Assembly (NCBI GenBank): GCA_016185305.1
Contig: JACPNV010000005.1
Span: forward strand, 29,328 to 93,327
Direction of reading: 5' to 3'
Source: Actinomycetota bacterium
GTDB lineage: Bacteria; Actinomycetota; Acidimicrobiia; Acidimicrobiales; Acidimicrobilacustridaceae
Length of the DNA stretch: 64,000 nt
The stretch's first letter is position 1; each line of letters opens with the position of its first letter. Both the position numbers and the translations under genes were made by a program. This document shows, piece by piece, positions 1-8,989 of this stretch. Below the pieces are notes generated by a model. That model had not been told where the DNA came from and searched no databases. It saw nothing but the letters and a program-made list of their open reading frames with translations.

Positions 1-1
1 G

Positions 2-247
2 GCCGACCAGATCGCGGAGAACTTCCGCGCCGCGATGCAGATCCAGGCCGACCTGTTCGCGTCCGGGCAGAAGTCGGGCGAGCTCCGCGCCGGCGACCCG
101 GTCGTGCTGGCCCGCCTGTTCAGCGGGCTTGTCTCTGCGTACCAGTCGACCGACCCGGCAGTGATGTCCGACGGCAACGGTGGTACCGAACGTCTGCCAC
201 TGGGCGAGCTCCACGCCATCATCGAGGCTGCGTTCCGCCGTGGCTGA
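2..247 (+). CDS. TetR-family regulator, C-terminal fragment
   Basis: The frame is open from base 2, so this is the tail of a gene starting outside the window. The visible 81 residues are helical and amphipathic, run past the first Met of the ORF track, and resemble the ligand-binding end of TetR/AcrR regulators. The DNA-binding half is not visible, so the family call rests on the tail and on context. Its stop overlaps the GTG of the MaoC-like gene by 8 bases, so it is probably co-transcribed with, and a likely regulator of, the acyl-CoA operon that follows. Confidence 0.55.
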   Translation, partial: ADQIAENFRAAMQIQADLFASGQKSGELRAGDPVVLARLFSGLVSAYQSTDPAVMSDGNGGTERLPLGELHAIIEAAFRRG

Positions 248-1511
248 GCTCGCGACCATCACCGACGACGCGATAGAGCGGCTGCATGCTCGCATCGGCA
301 TCGCCGAGCCACACCCGTTGCCGCCGCACTACGTCGACCCGACGCTCGACACCTTCCGCCACGTGGCCGAGGCATACGGCGACGACAACCCTCTATGGAG
401 CAACGAGGAGTACGGCGCGAAGACGAGATGGGAAGGGTGCATCGCACCGCCACCGCTGGTCGGGGGCGACACGCTGATCGGTGAGGACGAGGTGCGCGAG
501 TTGCCACCCGAGCACGCGGCGTTGCTCAAGGGCGATCCCTTGCGGGGCGTACACGCCTTCTACGCCGCCAGCGCCCGCGAGTGGTGGGCGCCGTTGCGGC
601 CGCACCGGCGCGTCGCCCGGCGGAACGCGCTGGTCGGGGTGTTCGACAAGCCGAGCGACTTCGCCGAGCGCGCCGTGCACGAGTGGACGGGGCAGGTGTT
701 CCGTGACGACGATGCCGTGCTGTCGGCACAGTACCGGCTGATGATCCGAACCGAGCGCATCAAGGCGCGCCAACGGAAGAAGTACGACGACGTCGAGCTG
801 GCGCACTACACCGACGAGCAGATCGACGAGATCGAAGCGCAGTACCTCAGGGAGCAGCCGCGGGGGAGCGAGCCGCGCTGGTTCGAAGACGTGGACGAGG
901 GCGACGAGGTCGGCCCGATGGTGAAGGGCCCCCTCACCGTGACCGACATCGTGTGCTGGCATGTCGGGATGGGCATGGGTCTGTATGGCGTGCGGCCGTT
1001 GCGGCTGGGCGCGCAGAACCGGCAACGCATCCCGCGGTTCTTCCATCGCGACGACCAGAACGTTCCCGACGTCATGCAGCGCGTGCACTGGGACCCGGAG
1101 TTTGCCAAGCGCTCGGGCAATCCCACGACGTTCGACTACGGCCGCATGCGCGAGACCTGGCTCGTCCACCTGTGCACCGATTGGATGGGCGACGATGCCT
1201 GGCTCTGGAAGCTCGACTGCGAGTTCCGGCAGTTCAACTACGTTGGCGACTCGCAATGGCTGCGCGGCACCGTGACGCGCAAGTTCGTCGCCGATGGCGA
1301 CCGGCCCGCCGTCGAGCTCGAACTGTGCGCCGAGAACCAGCGGGGCGAGGTGACGACACCCGGTCACGCCACCATCCTCCTGCCGAGCCGCGAGCACGGG
1401 CCCGTGCGGCTGCCCGCGGCGCCCGGGGACGGCCGCGATCTCCAGCAGGCTCTCGACGTGATCGCGGCCCGGTTCGAGCAGGTGGGCGTCGACGGGGTGA
1501 GGGACCTGTGA
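240..1511 (+). CDS. MaoC-like / FAS1-type double-hotdog dehydratase
   Basis: Predicted 423-residue enoyl-CoA hydratase of the MaoC/FAS1-like dehydratase group, which hydrates trans-2-enoyl-CoA intermediates in fatty-acid or steroid side-chain breakdown. The N-terminal half (PHYVDPTLDTFRHVAEAYGD, then a GCIAPPPL-type stretch) resembles the MaoC N-terminal domain. The C-terminal half carries the second hotdog signature (FRQFNYVGDSQWLRGTV). The ORF-track start at 180 lies inside the TetR gene. I chose GTG 240, which gives an 8-base overlap and starts at AELATITDD. The stop overlaps the next GTG by four bases, which indicates translational coupling. Confidence 0.8.
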   Translation: MAELATITDDAIERLHARIGIAEPHPLPPHYVDPTLDTFRHVAEAYGDDNPLWSNEEYGAKTRWEGCIAPPPLVGGDTLIGEDEVRELPPEHAALLKGDPLRGVHAFYAASAREWWAPLRPHRRVARRNALVGVFDKPSDFAERAVHEWTGQVFRDDDAVLSAQYRLMIRTERIKARQRKKYDDVELAHYTDEQIDEIEAQYLREQPRGSEPRWFEDVDEGDEVGPMVKGPLTVTDIVCWHVGMGMGLYGVRPLRLGAQNRQRIPRFFHRDDQNVPDVMQRVHWDPEFAKRSGNPTTFDYGRMRETWLVHLCTDWMGDDAWLWKLDCEFRQFNYVGDSQWLRGTVTRKFVADGDRPAVELELCAENQRGEVTTPGHATILLPSREHGPVRLPAAPGDGRDLQQALDVIAARFEQVGVDGVRDL

Positions 1512-2320
1512 CCCGGTACGTGTCCGTCGATGGCCTGCGGGTCGAGGCGTCAGGCTCCGTCTTGCGGTTGCAGCTCGACCGGCCGGACAAGCGCAACGCG
1601 GTCGACGACGAGATGATGCGAGGCCTCATCGACAACATCGAGGCGGCTTCCACCGACGACAGCGTGCGCGCCATCGTGCTCCGCGGCTCGGGCGAGCACT
1701 TCTGCGGCGGCGCGGACATCGTTGCCCGCAACGCCGCGAGCGGTGAGCAGCGCCCGCGCGTGGGCAGCATCCAGCGGCGAGTCCCCACCCTTGCCCACCG
1801 CCTGGTGCCGTTGGTGTGCTCGGTGCAGACGCCGATCGTCTGTCGAGTCCAGGGGTGGGCGGCCGGCATCGGCTTCCAGCTCGCGGTGGCCGCCGACTTC
1901 ACCATCGCCGCGAGTGACGCGACGTTCTGGGAACCGTTCAGCCAGCGCGGCTTCACGCCCGACAGCGGCGCCACGTGGCTGCTGCCCCGGCGGGTCGGCG
2001 CGGTGCGGGCTCGCGAGTTGTTGCTGCTCGGCCGGCGCCTGACCGGACGCGAGGCCGCTGACTGGGGTTTGGTCCATCGCGCCGTCGACGCGGGCAAGCT
2101 CGATGGCGAGTGCGAGTCGATCGTGGCGCAACTGGCCGGCGGACCGACGGTCGCGCTGGGCCTCACCAAGTGGCTGCTCCACGCGGCCGAGAGCGAGACG
2201 CTCGACGAGCAGTTGCACAACGAAGCGCTCGCCCTGGAGCTGTCGTCACGGAGCGACGACTTCCGTGAAGGGCTGAAGGCGTTCCGCGAGAAGCGCGACC
2301 CGGACTTCACGGGGCGATGA
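1508..2320 (+). CDS. Enoyl-CoA hydratase/isomerase (crotonase family)
   Basis: A 270-residue crotonase-fold protein. Visible signatures are LDRPDKRNAV near the start, the oxyanion-loop segment GEHFCGGADI around residue 70, and the second core loop VQGWAAGIGFQLAVAADF around 120. The usual GxPGxGGxxxLPR stretch reads TPDSGATWLLPRRVG, so the hydratase and isomerase options cannot be separated by eye. GTG 1508 overlaps the upstream stop (GTGA). The long ORF-track start at 953 is a shadow inside the MaoC gene. It is the second enzyme of the operon, and its stop overlaps the acyl-CoA dehydrogenase ATG. Confidence 0.88.
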   Translation: MTRYVSVDGLRVEASGSVLRLQLDRPDKRNAVDDEMMRGLIDNIEAASTDDSVRAIVLRGSGEHFCGGADIVARNAASGEQRPRVGSIQRRVPTLAHRLVPLVCSVQTPIVCRVQGWAAGIGFQLAVAADFTIAASDATFWEPFSQRGFTPDSGATWLLPRRVGAVRARELLLLGRRLTGREAADWGLVHRAVDAGKLDGECESIVAQLAGGPTVALGLTKWLLHAAESETLDEQLHNEALALELSSRSDDFREGLKAFREKRDPDFTGR

Positions 2321-3570
2321 TCATCGTGACCACCGACCGCGTCGCCATCGACGGGACCACGCCGGTCGACGACGCTCGAGCCATCACCCGAGCCTGGGTC
2401 GAGCACGAGGTCCCGAAGCGATGGCGCGACGCGGCTGAGCGGGGAGGCAGTGCAGCCATCCGCGAGGTTCGCAGCCGTGAGCAGTACGAGCAGTGGTATC
2501 CGACGTTCGGTGCGTCCGGTCTGGTCGCGCCGACGTGGCCGGTCGAGTACGGCGGCCTCGGTGTTCGCTCTGCCATCGCTTTGGCCATCGACGCCGAGCT
2601 GCGCCCCTACAACCTCGGTCGGCTCAACCCGCTGGGACTGAACCTCGTGGCGCCCGCGCTCTTCGCCCACGGCACGGAGGAGCAACGCCTGCGCTACCTG
2701 CCACCCATCGTCCGCAACGAAGAGGTCTGGTGCCAGCTCTTCAGTGAACCGGGTGCCGGCTCCGATCTCGCGTCGCTCGCGACCCGCGCCGAGCGCGACG
2801 GCGACGAGTGGGTCGTCACCGGACAGAAGGTGTGGACGACGTGGGCGCACCTGGCCGGCTACGGCGTGTTGCTGGCCCGCACCGATCCCGATGTCCCGAA
2901 GCGAAGGGGCATCACCTACTTCCTGGTCGATCTCCGCCAGCCGGGCGTCGTCGTGCGACCGCTGCGCCACATCACCGGCGAGATCGACTTCAACGAGGTG
3001 TTCCTCGATGGCGCGCGCGTGCCCGATTCGCAACGGGTGGGCGAGCGGGGAGAAGGCTGGCGCGTCGCGAACGAAACCCTGTCGGGCGAGCGTCAGATGG
3101 TGTCGGGCTCGGGCTCCGGCGGCGTGGATCACATCGGAGGCTCGGGCACCGCTCGCCTGTTCGGTGTCGCGCGAGACCGCGGTCGTGCCGATGAGCCTGC
3201 GATCCGGCAGCGGTTGATGGGGGTCTACAGCGAAGAGCGCATCCGTGAATGGACCAACCAGCGTGTACGGGCCGGGCTGAAGGCCGGGCGTTCGCCGGGT
3301 CCCGAGAGCTCGATCGGCAAGGTGCACCAGGGCGGGCTGAACCAGCGGATCCAGTTGCTCGCCACCGATCTGCTCGGCGCCGGCGCGATGGCATGGAGCG
3401 GAGAAGAGCTCCCCTTCGAGGTCAAGGGCATGTTGCGCAGCCGAGCCAACACGATCGAAGGCGGGACGACGGAGGTCAACAAGAACGTCATCGCCGAGCG
3501 GGTGCTCGGCCTGCCCCGCGAGCCCGACCCGTGGAACGACGTCCCCTGGCGCGAGGTGCCCCGAGCGTGA
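2317..3570 (+). CDS. Acyl-CoA dehydrogenase
   Basis: A 417-residue FAD-dependent acyl-CoA dehydrogenase that introduces the alpha-beta double bond in acyl-CoA oxidation. It has the family signature CQLFSEPGAGSDLASL around residue 143, the flavin/substrate stretch VTGQKVWTTWAH, and the C-terminal TIEGGTTEVNKNVIAERVLG that matches the usual EGGT-E-x(n)-AERVLGLPR tail. ATG 2317 overlaps the upstream stop (ATGA), and its own stop overlaps the next GTG. Length and domain order are normal. The substrate cannot be read from sequence; branched-chain, sterol-side-chain or aromatic acyl-CoAs are all possible. Confidence 0.92.
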   Translation: MIIVTTDRVAIDGTTPVDDARAITRAWVEHEVPKRWRDAAERGGSAAIREVRSREQYEQWYPTFGASGLVAPTWPVEYGGLGVRSAIALAIDAELRPYNLGRLNPLGLNLVAPALFAHGTEEQRLRYLPPIVRNEEVWCQLFSEPGAGSDLASLATRAERDGDEWVVTGQKVWTTWAHLAGYGVLLARTDPDVPKRRGITYFLVDLRQPGVVVRPLRHITGEIDFNEVFLDGARVPDSQRVGERGEGWRVANETLSGERQMVSGSGSGGVDHIGGSGTARLFGVARDRGRADEPAIRQRLMGVYSEERIREWTNQRVRAGLKAGRSPGPESSIGKVHQGGLNQRIQLLATDLLGAGAMAWSGEELPFEVKGMLRSRANTIEGGTTEVNKNVIAERVLGLPREPDPWNDVPWREVPRA

Positions 3571-4391
3571 GCGAGCATCCTTCCTACGAGACGCTCATCG
3601 TCGAGCGGGAGGGGCCGATCGGCTGGTTGATCTTCAACCGCCCCGATCGTGGCAACGCGATGGACGCGCGCATGCTGCACGAGCTCGAGCGGGCGTGGCG
3701 CGAGCTCGACACCGATCCTGCAGTTCGGGTGATCGTCAACGCGGGCGAAGGTCAGAGCTTCCAGACCGGACTCGACGTCGGTCAGCTCGGGCGCAACCGC
3801 GACGCGTTGCGAGAGCAGTCGCGCCGCACGAAGAATGCCGAGCTCAAGCTCACCGCGTGGCACAACGCGGTGTGGAAGCCGGTGATCGCCGCGGTCAACG
3901 GGACGTGCGCCGGCGGCGGGTTGCATTTCGTCGCCGATGCCGACATCGTCATTGCGTCCTCGGATGCCACGTTCGTCGACCCGCACGTGTCCATCGGGCA
4001 GGTGACCGCGTACGAGGTGGTCGCGCTGGTGCGGAAGTCGCCGATGGAAGCGATCGCTCGCATGGCCTTCACCGGCACGCACGAGCGGCTGCCCGCCCGG
4101 CGGGCGTACGAGCTCGGCCTGCTCAGCGAAGTCGTCGATCCTCCCGAACGCCTCCGCGACGCTGCTCGCGAGCTGGCACAGAAGGTTGCGCGCAACTCGC
4201 CCGCCGCGATGGCCGCGACCAAGCGAGCGCTGTGGGGCGCGCTCGAACGGGGACTGACCGATGCGTGCCGGGCCGGTTCGGCCGAGCTGGTCGGCATGTG
4301 GGGCCACCCCGACCAGACCGAAGGACCGCTCGCGTTCGCCGAGAAGCGGGAAGCCGAATGGCGCCCAGTTGCAGGAGCAAGACCAGCATGA
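3567..4391 (+). CDS. Enoyl-CoA hydratase (paralogue A of a tandem pair)
   Basis: A 274-residue crotonase-family enzyme. Landmarks are NRPDRGNAMDARML, FQTGLDVGQLG in the oxyanion loop, and AVNGTCAGGGLHFVADADI in the core. The GTG at 3567 sits on the upstream TGA (GTGA), so the 3249 ORF start is a shadow. It is clearly paralogous to the next gene: both share a long closing motif (MWGHPDQTEGP..AFA.KR...WRP) and near-identical openings. One arose by tandem duplication. They may act on different chain lengths or form a hetero-oligomer (inference). Confidence 0.88.
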   Translation: MSEHPSYETLIVEREGPIGWLIFNRPDRGNAMDARMLHELERAWRELDTDPAVRVIVNAGEGQSFQTGLDVGQLGRNRDALREQSRRTKNAELKLTAWHNAVWKPVIAAVNGTCAGGGLHFVADADIVIASSDATFVDPHVSIGQVTAYEVVALVRKSPMEAIARMAFTGTHERLPARRAYELGLLSEVVDPPERLRDAARELAQKVARNSPAAMAATKRALWGALERGLTDACRAGSAELVGMWGHPDQTEGPLAFAEKREAEWRPVAGARPA

Positions 4392-5185
4392 GCTACGAGA
4401 CGTTGATCGTCGAGCGGCAGGGTCCCGTGGGCTGGCTGATCAACAACCGTCCCGAACAGCTCAACGCGATGAACGCGTTGATGCGCGACGAGCTCGCCGA
4501 CGCGTGGATCGAGCTCGACCACGACCCGGCAGTGCGGGTGATCGTGCACACGGGTGCGGGGCGAGCGTTCCAGACGGGTGTCGACGTGCGCGAGATCGCG
4601 AGCGATGGCGTCGGCATGGAGCGCTACCGGCAGTCGGTGGAAGATTTCGATCTGCACTTCACCGCGTGGCACCAGCACGTCTGGAAGCCGGTCATCACCG
4701 CGGTCAACGGCATCTGTGCCGGCGGCGCGTTCCACTGGGTCGCCGACGCCGACATCGTCATCGCCGCGTCCGATGCGGAGTTCTTCGATCCACACGTCTC
4801 GATCGGCCAGGTGGTGGCCCTCGAGGCGATCGGCTTGCTTCGCAAGATGCCGGTTGAAGCGGTGATGCGGATGGCGCTTGTCGGTCGCTACGAGCGGCTC
4901 TCGGCGGCGCGGGTCTACGAGCTCGGCATGATCAGCCAGATCGTCGATCCGCCGGAAGACCTGCGCCCAGCGGCGCAGGAGCTGGCCGAGAAGATCGCCC
5001 GCAACTCGCCGGCGGCGATGGCCGCGACGAAGCGAGCATTGTGGGGCGCGCTCGAGTCGGGCTTGACCGAGGCCTGCAAGGCAGGTGCGAACGAGCTTGT
5101 CTCCATGTGGGGACATCCCGACCAGACCGAAGGCCCCGCCGCGTTCGCAGACAAGCGCGACCCGGATTGGCGGCCCATCACGTGA
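4388..5185 (+). CDS. Enoyl-CoA hydratase (paralogue B of a tandem pair)
   Basis: A 265-residue crotonase-family enzyme starting at ATG 4388, which overlaps the previous stop (ATGA). The start is supported by MSYETLIVERQGPVGWL aligning with the upstream paralogue. It keeps FQTGVDVREI, AVNGICAGGAFHWVADADI and the shared C-terminal GHPDQTEGP block. The main difference from paralogue A is the variable segment around residues 75-90, near the active-site entrance. The stop overlaps the acyl-CoA synthetase GTG, keeping the operon translationally linked. Confidence 0.88.
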   Translation: MSYETLIVERQGPVGWLINNRPEQLNAMNALMRDELADAWIELDHDPAVRVIVHTGAGRAFQTGVDVREIASDGVGMERYRQSVEDFDLHFTAWHQHVWKPVITAVNGICAGGAFHWVADADIVIAASDAEFFDPHVSIGQVVALEAIGLLRKMPVEAVMRMALVGRYERLSAARVYELGMISQIVDPPEDLRPAAQELAEKIARNSPAAMAATKRALWGALESGLTEACKAGANELVSMWGHPDQTEGPAAFADKRDPDWRPIT

Positions 5186-6675
5186 GCCTGACCGACCTGC
5201 TGTTCAGTGGCGTGCGCGACGACGCGCTGGTTCATGCCGGCAACGAGATGCAGACACGCGGCGAGGTGCAGGACCGCGCCCACCAGATCGCCGCCGCGCT
5301 GGCCGCGCTCGGGGTCCGCACCGGTGAACCCGTCGCCGTCATGCTGCCCAACCATGCCGACACCGTCGCCGCGCTGTTCGGCGTCTGGTGCCACCGCACC
5401 GTGTACGTGCCGGTGAACCCGAGGCTCACGCCGCCCGAGGTCGACAACATCGTCGAGTCGGTCCGTCCGGCCGCGGCCATCACCACCGCCGAGTGGAAGG
5501 GCCGCTTCCGCGACCTCCCGGTGGCTGTCCTTCGAGAGGTCGACGTCGCCTGCGGCCTCGTCGACCGCGGCAGCGATCCGGCCCACCACGATCCAGATGT
5601 CGCGCTCATCCAGTTCACGTCCGGCACGACCGGGCGACCCAAGCCCGTCCTCTTGTTGCACAGCGGCGTGCTGACGCTGCTCGATGGCGTGCTCGCGAAG
5701 TTGCGAGCGACCCGCGCCGGATCGGGCGCGCCCGCGAAGCCGCCCATGCCGAACCTCATCCCCGTGTCGCTCTCGCTGTGGGCCGGCATCTACAACGTCC
5801 TGTTCGCGATGCGAGTCGGCGCGCCGGTCGTGCTGATGGAGCGCTTCGAGACGTCGGTGTTCCTGTCGTTGGTGAAGCGCTTCGGCATCCGTTCGACGGT
5901 GCTGCCGCCTGCGGCGATGACGATGCTTGCCGACGATCCGTCGATCACCGATCTCGCGCCGTTGCGGTTCGTGCGCAGCATCTCGTCGCCCCTCTCGCCG
6001 TTGCAGGCCCGCCGCTTCAACGAGCGCTTCGGCATCGCGGTGCTCAACAGCTACGGCCAGACCGAGATCGGCGGCGAGATCATCGGCTGGAACGCGGCCG
6101 ATTCGCGCGAGCACGGGGCGACGAAGCTCGGCTCGGTCGGACGGCCGCATGAGGGTGTCGCGGTGCGCGTGGCGAGCGGCGATGAGGACGATGCCGGTGA
6201 GCTGCAGGTGCGCACGCCGGCCATGAGCGCGGGCTACGCCGACGGGAGCGAGCTCAGCGATCGGCTGACCAGCGACGGTTGGTTCCGTACCGGCGATGTC
6301 GCCCGCCTCGACGAGGACGGCTTCGTCTGGCTCGAGGGTCGCCTGTCCGACATGATCAACCGCGGCGGCCTCAAGATGCACCCAGGGTAGGTCGAGGAGG
6401 TCGTTCGGCTCTCTCCCGCCGTCGCTGATGTCGCGGTCGCAGCGGTCGCCGACGATCGGCTCGGCGAGGTCCCGTGGGCGTTCGTCGTGGCTCGCGACGT
6501 TTCGCCGATCGACGATGCGGCGCTCGAGGCGCTGTGCCGCGAGCGCCTCGCTCCTTACAAGGTTCCGGCCCGCTTCGTCGCAGTCGACGATCTCCCCCGC
6601 AACGATGCCGGCAAGGTCGTCACGCGCGACCTCGTGAGCACGTACGGGCCGAGGCCCAGTCGGCGATTTGGGTGA
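5182..6675 (+). pseudogene. Acyl-CoA synthetase (AMP-binding), interrupted by an in-frame TAG
   Basis: An ANL-superfamily acyl-CoA ligase that should be about 497 residues. It has the AMP-binding P-loop FTSGTTGRPKPV, the NSYGQTE motif, the RTGDVARLDEDGF block and the hinge GRLSDMINRGGLK. Directly after the hinge the frame hits TAG (6388-6390). Reading continues in the same frame with VEEVVRLSPAVADVAV and the lysine-bearing tail LPRNDAGKVV, ending in TGA at 6673. Relatives have GEVEEV here, so a single GAG to TAG change explains the break. The truncated protein would lack the C-terminal catalytic lid. Its GTG start overlaps the upstream stop. An assembly error cannot be excluded. Confidence 0.85.
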
Positions 6676-6705
6676 CCGGCGAGAACGGGTTCTAGCCTGC
6701 TGCCC

Positions 6706-7914
6706 ATGAGCGAACTCGACGACCTCGAGCTTGGGCACCCCGTGTTCGACGGCGACAACCACTACTACGAGGCGCTCGATGCGTTCACCCGCCATCTCGA
6801 CCCCGCGCTCGGGCGGCGGTGCGTGCAGTGGTGCGAGATCGACGGGCGCAAGTACCACGTGCTCGGTGGGCGGGTGAGCCACGCCGTCGCCAACCCGACG
6901 TTCGATCCCATCGCGAAGCCGGGCTGCATGCACGAGTACTTCCGCGGCAACCCGAACAACGTCAACCCGCTCGACCTGTTGAAAGATCGCGAGCCGATCC
7001 GCGCTGCATACCGCGAACCCGACGCCCGCGCCGCCACGCTCGACGACCAGGGGCTGGCGGGCTGCTGGATGTTCCCGACCCTCGGCATGATCTACGAAGA
7101 GCCCTTGCGTGACGATCCCGAGGCGGTGTGCCTCACGTTCGGGGCGTTCAACCGCTGGCTCGAAGAGGACTGGGGCTTCAACCATGAAGACCGCATCTTC
7201 ACCGCTCCCTATCTCACGCTTGCCGATGCGGGTTGGGCGGTTGACGAGCTGGAGTGGGCGCTCGGCAAGGGCGCCCGGCTCATCGTCATGCGCGCGGCCG
7301 CGCCGACGACGGCCACCGGTCGCCACTCGCCGTTCGACGATCGGTTCGATCCGTTCTGGGCCCGTGTCAACGAGTCCGGCGTGACCGTCGTCGTGCACGC
7401 GGGCGACAGCGGGGGATCATCGCAGGGCTACGCGCCCGATGGCTTCGCGGCCGACTTCAAGAGCGGCGGTGCGGGGGGCTGGAAGCCGTCCATCAAGATG
7501 TTCGGCATCGAGCAAGCGATCCACGACTACCTGCTGTCGTTGATGCTCGCCAACCATGTCCGCAAGTTCCCGAACCTCCGCATCGCGTCGGTCGAGAACG
7601 GCGCCGAGTTCCTCGGCGATCTGTTCCGCAAGCTCCGGTCGATGGACAAGAAGGCGCCGGGCTACTTCGGCGAAGACCCCGTCGACCTCTTCCGGCGGCA
7701 CGTGTGGATCAACCCGTTCTGGGAGGACGACGTCGAGCAGGTCGTGGCGTGGATGGGCGCGGACCGTGTCGTGTTCGGCTCGGACTGGCCCCACATCGAG
7801 GGCATGCCGGCGCCGCTCGACTACGTGGCCGAGACCAAGGCGCTCGCTCCCGGCGATCGCCGCAAGGTGCTGTACGACAACGCCGTCGAGCTCACCGAGC
7901 TCCGCCCGGCCTGA
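6706..7914 (+). CDS. Amidohydrolase-family protein (metal-dependent hydrolase/decarboxylase-like)
   Basis: A 402-residue amidohydrolase-2-type TIM-barrel protein. The opening HPVFDGDNHYYEALDAF matches the family metal-binding start, VVVHAGDSGG lies mid-barrel, and the end carries RVVFGSDWPHIEGM, the conserved aspartate region. Members often decarboxylate or hydrolyse ring-derived acids. Many actinobacterial relatives sit, as here, beside CoA-ester catabolic genes, so a role in degradation of an aromatic or cyclic substrate is reasonable but inferred. The ATG at 6706 lies 30 bases after the broken ligase. Confidence 0.82.
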   Translation: MSELDDLELGHPVFDGDNHYYEALDAFTRHLDPALGRRCVQWCEIDGRKYHVLGGRVSHAVANPTFDPIAKPGCMHEYFRGNPNNVNPLDLLKDREPIRAAYREPDARAATLDDQGLAGCWMFPTLGMIYEEPLRDDPEAVCLTFGAFNRWLEEDWGFNHEDRIFTAPYLTLADAGWAVDELEWALGKGARLIVMRAAAPTTATGRHSPFDDRFDPFWARVNESGVTVVVHAGDSGGSSQGYAPDGFAADFKSGGAGGWKPSIKMFGIEQAIHDYLLSLMLANHVRKFPNLRIASVENGAEFLGDLFRKLRSMDKKAPGYFGEDPVDLFRRHVWINPFWEDDVEQVVAWMGADRVVFGSDWPHIEGMPAPLDYVAETKALAPGDRRKVLYDNAVELTELRPA

Positions 7915-7947
7915 CGCGCCCGCGAACTTCGAGAGGCCGGCTCGAGG

Positions 7948-8937
7948 TCATTCCTCGCCGTCGCCGCGGGTGCTCCCGGCGTAGGTGAGCGCGCCCGTGT
8001 CCTGCGCGTGATCGCCGGTTCGAGCCTGCGGCGGTTCCGGCGATCCGCCCGCTCCTTCCCCCACCGTCACCACCATGGCTGCCACGCGGTTCTTGCCCTC
8101 GATGAGCGAGGGCCGGGGCCGGAACCGGACCTCGGCGCCGACCGGCGGCACCTCGTCGCCGGCGAGGAAGCGATCGTCGACGTAGAAGAGCTCGCCGTCG
8201 TCGGCGACGATGAGCCCGTGCTGCCGTTCGCTGTTCCAGCTCCGGAGCCAGCCGAGCTTCCAACCAGACCCTACGTCTGGCTCGGGCACGGTGATCGACG
8301 ACGATGCATCTGCGGCCCGCGCGGCCGAGCTGAGCGCGTCGGGACGCAATCCTCGTGTCGTCACGTCCCACACGATCTCGTAGTAGCGGATCGGTGCCTG
8401 GGGCGAGGCCGGTAGCCAGCACGGCTCGCTCAGGTAGCCGAGCGCCGTTCGGCCTCCGGCAGCGCCGGCCGCCGAACGGATCTGATGGAGCGGTGCGGAC
8501 GACACCGTGTCGATGTCGACCAGCACGGCACCGTCGTTCGCCATCATCGCCAGCCATCGCGCCCGATCGACCGTGGCACCGACCGGCGCGCCATCGGGCT
8601 CGAGGCGGCGCACCGGTCCGGCCGCCAAACCGATGCCGAGCCGGGGTTGGCGGGCGGCGTTGGCGAGCTTCTGGCGCTCTTGCACCGCGATGGCGCTGTT
8701 GATCGCCCGGTGGGCACTGTCGAGCTCGAAGCAGGCGGTCAGGCCGTCGCTGCGAAGCTGGAGCCGTTCACCCCCGTGCCGCTCGATCGCCTCGGTCGTC
8801 AGCCCGATGAGGGTCGCGAACTGTTGGAGTCGCCGATCGTCGTCGACCAACCCCACGACCAACCCCACGGCCGACGCGACGGCGACGTCGAGAACGACGC
8901 CCGCCGAGGGCGAGGCGTCAGCGATGGGGCTTGTCAT
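7948..8937 (-). CDS. Class III cyclase-like domain fused to a cold-shock-like domain
   Basis: A 329-residue protein. Residues about 15-200 resemble a class III nucleotidyl cyclase domain: a VVGLVDDDRRL start, QLRSDGLTACFELDSAH in place of the usual GDG-A-F, then LGIGLAAGPVRR and a GATVDRARWLA stretch. The metal-binding aspartate context (F-D-I-x-G-F-T) is not conserved, so catalysis is doubtful. Residues about 245-310 look like a cold-shock/S1-type barrel (LGWLRSWNSERQHGLIVADD, later VGAEVRFRPRP). ATG 8937 has a GAAGG 10 bases upstream; the ORF-track start at 9129 overlaps the neighbour. The N- and C-terminal calls are family resemblance by eye. Confidence 0.65.
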   Translation of the reverse strand: MTSPIADASPSAGVVLDVAVASAVGLVVGLVDDDRRLQQFATLIGLTTEAIERHGGERLQLRSDGLTACFELDSAHRAINSAIAVQERQKLANAARQPRLGIGLAAGPVRRLEPDGAPVGATVDRARWLAMMANDGAVLVDIDTVSSAPLHQIRSAAGAAGGRTALGYLSEPCWLPASPQAPIRYYEIVWDVTTRGLRPDALSSAARAADASSSITVPEPDVGSGWKLGWLRSWNSERQHGLIVADDGELFYVDDRFLAGDEVPPVGAEVRFRPRPSLIEGKNRVAAMVVTVGEGAGGSPEPPQARTGDHAQDTGALTYAGSTRGDGEE

Positions 8938-8989
8938 GGTGTTGCGCCTTCCCGGGCGAGGGTCCGGCGCGGCGCCACCCTTGGGAGGG

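Noticed and set aside
6388-6390. TAG read as pyrrolysine
   Set aside because: The position is a conserved Glu in all ligases of this family and no pyl genes are seen; a point mutation or error is simpler.
4915-7398. 827-residue minus-strand ORF (and similar long antisense ORFs at 1234-3327, 18690-20408, 28754-30208, 50475-52685)
   Set aside because: They lie opposite clear enzymes, have low-complexity Arg/Ala/His/Asp-rich composition and no domain, as expected for shadows in very GC-rich DNA.
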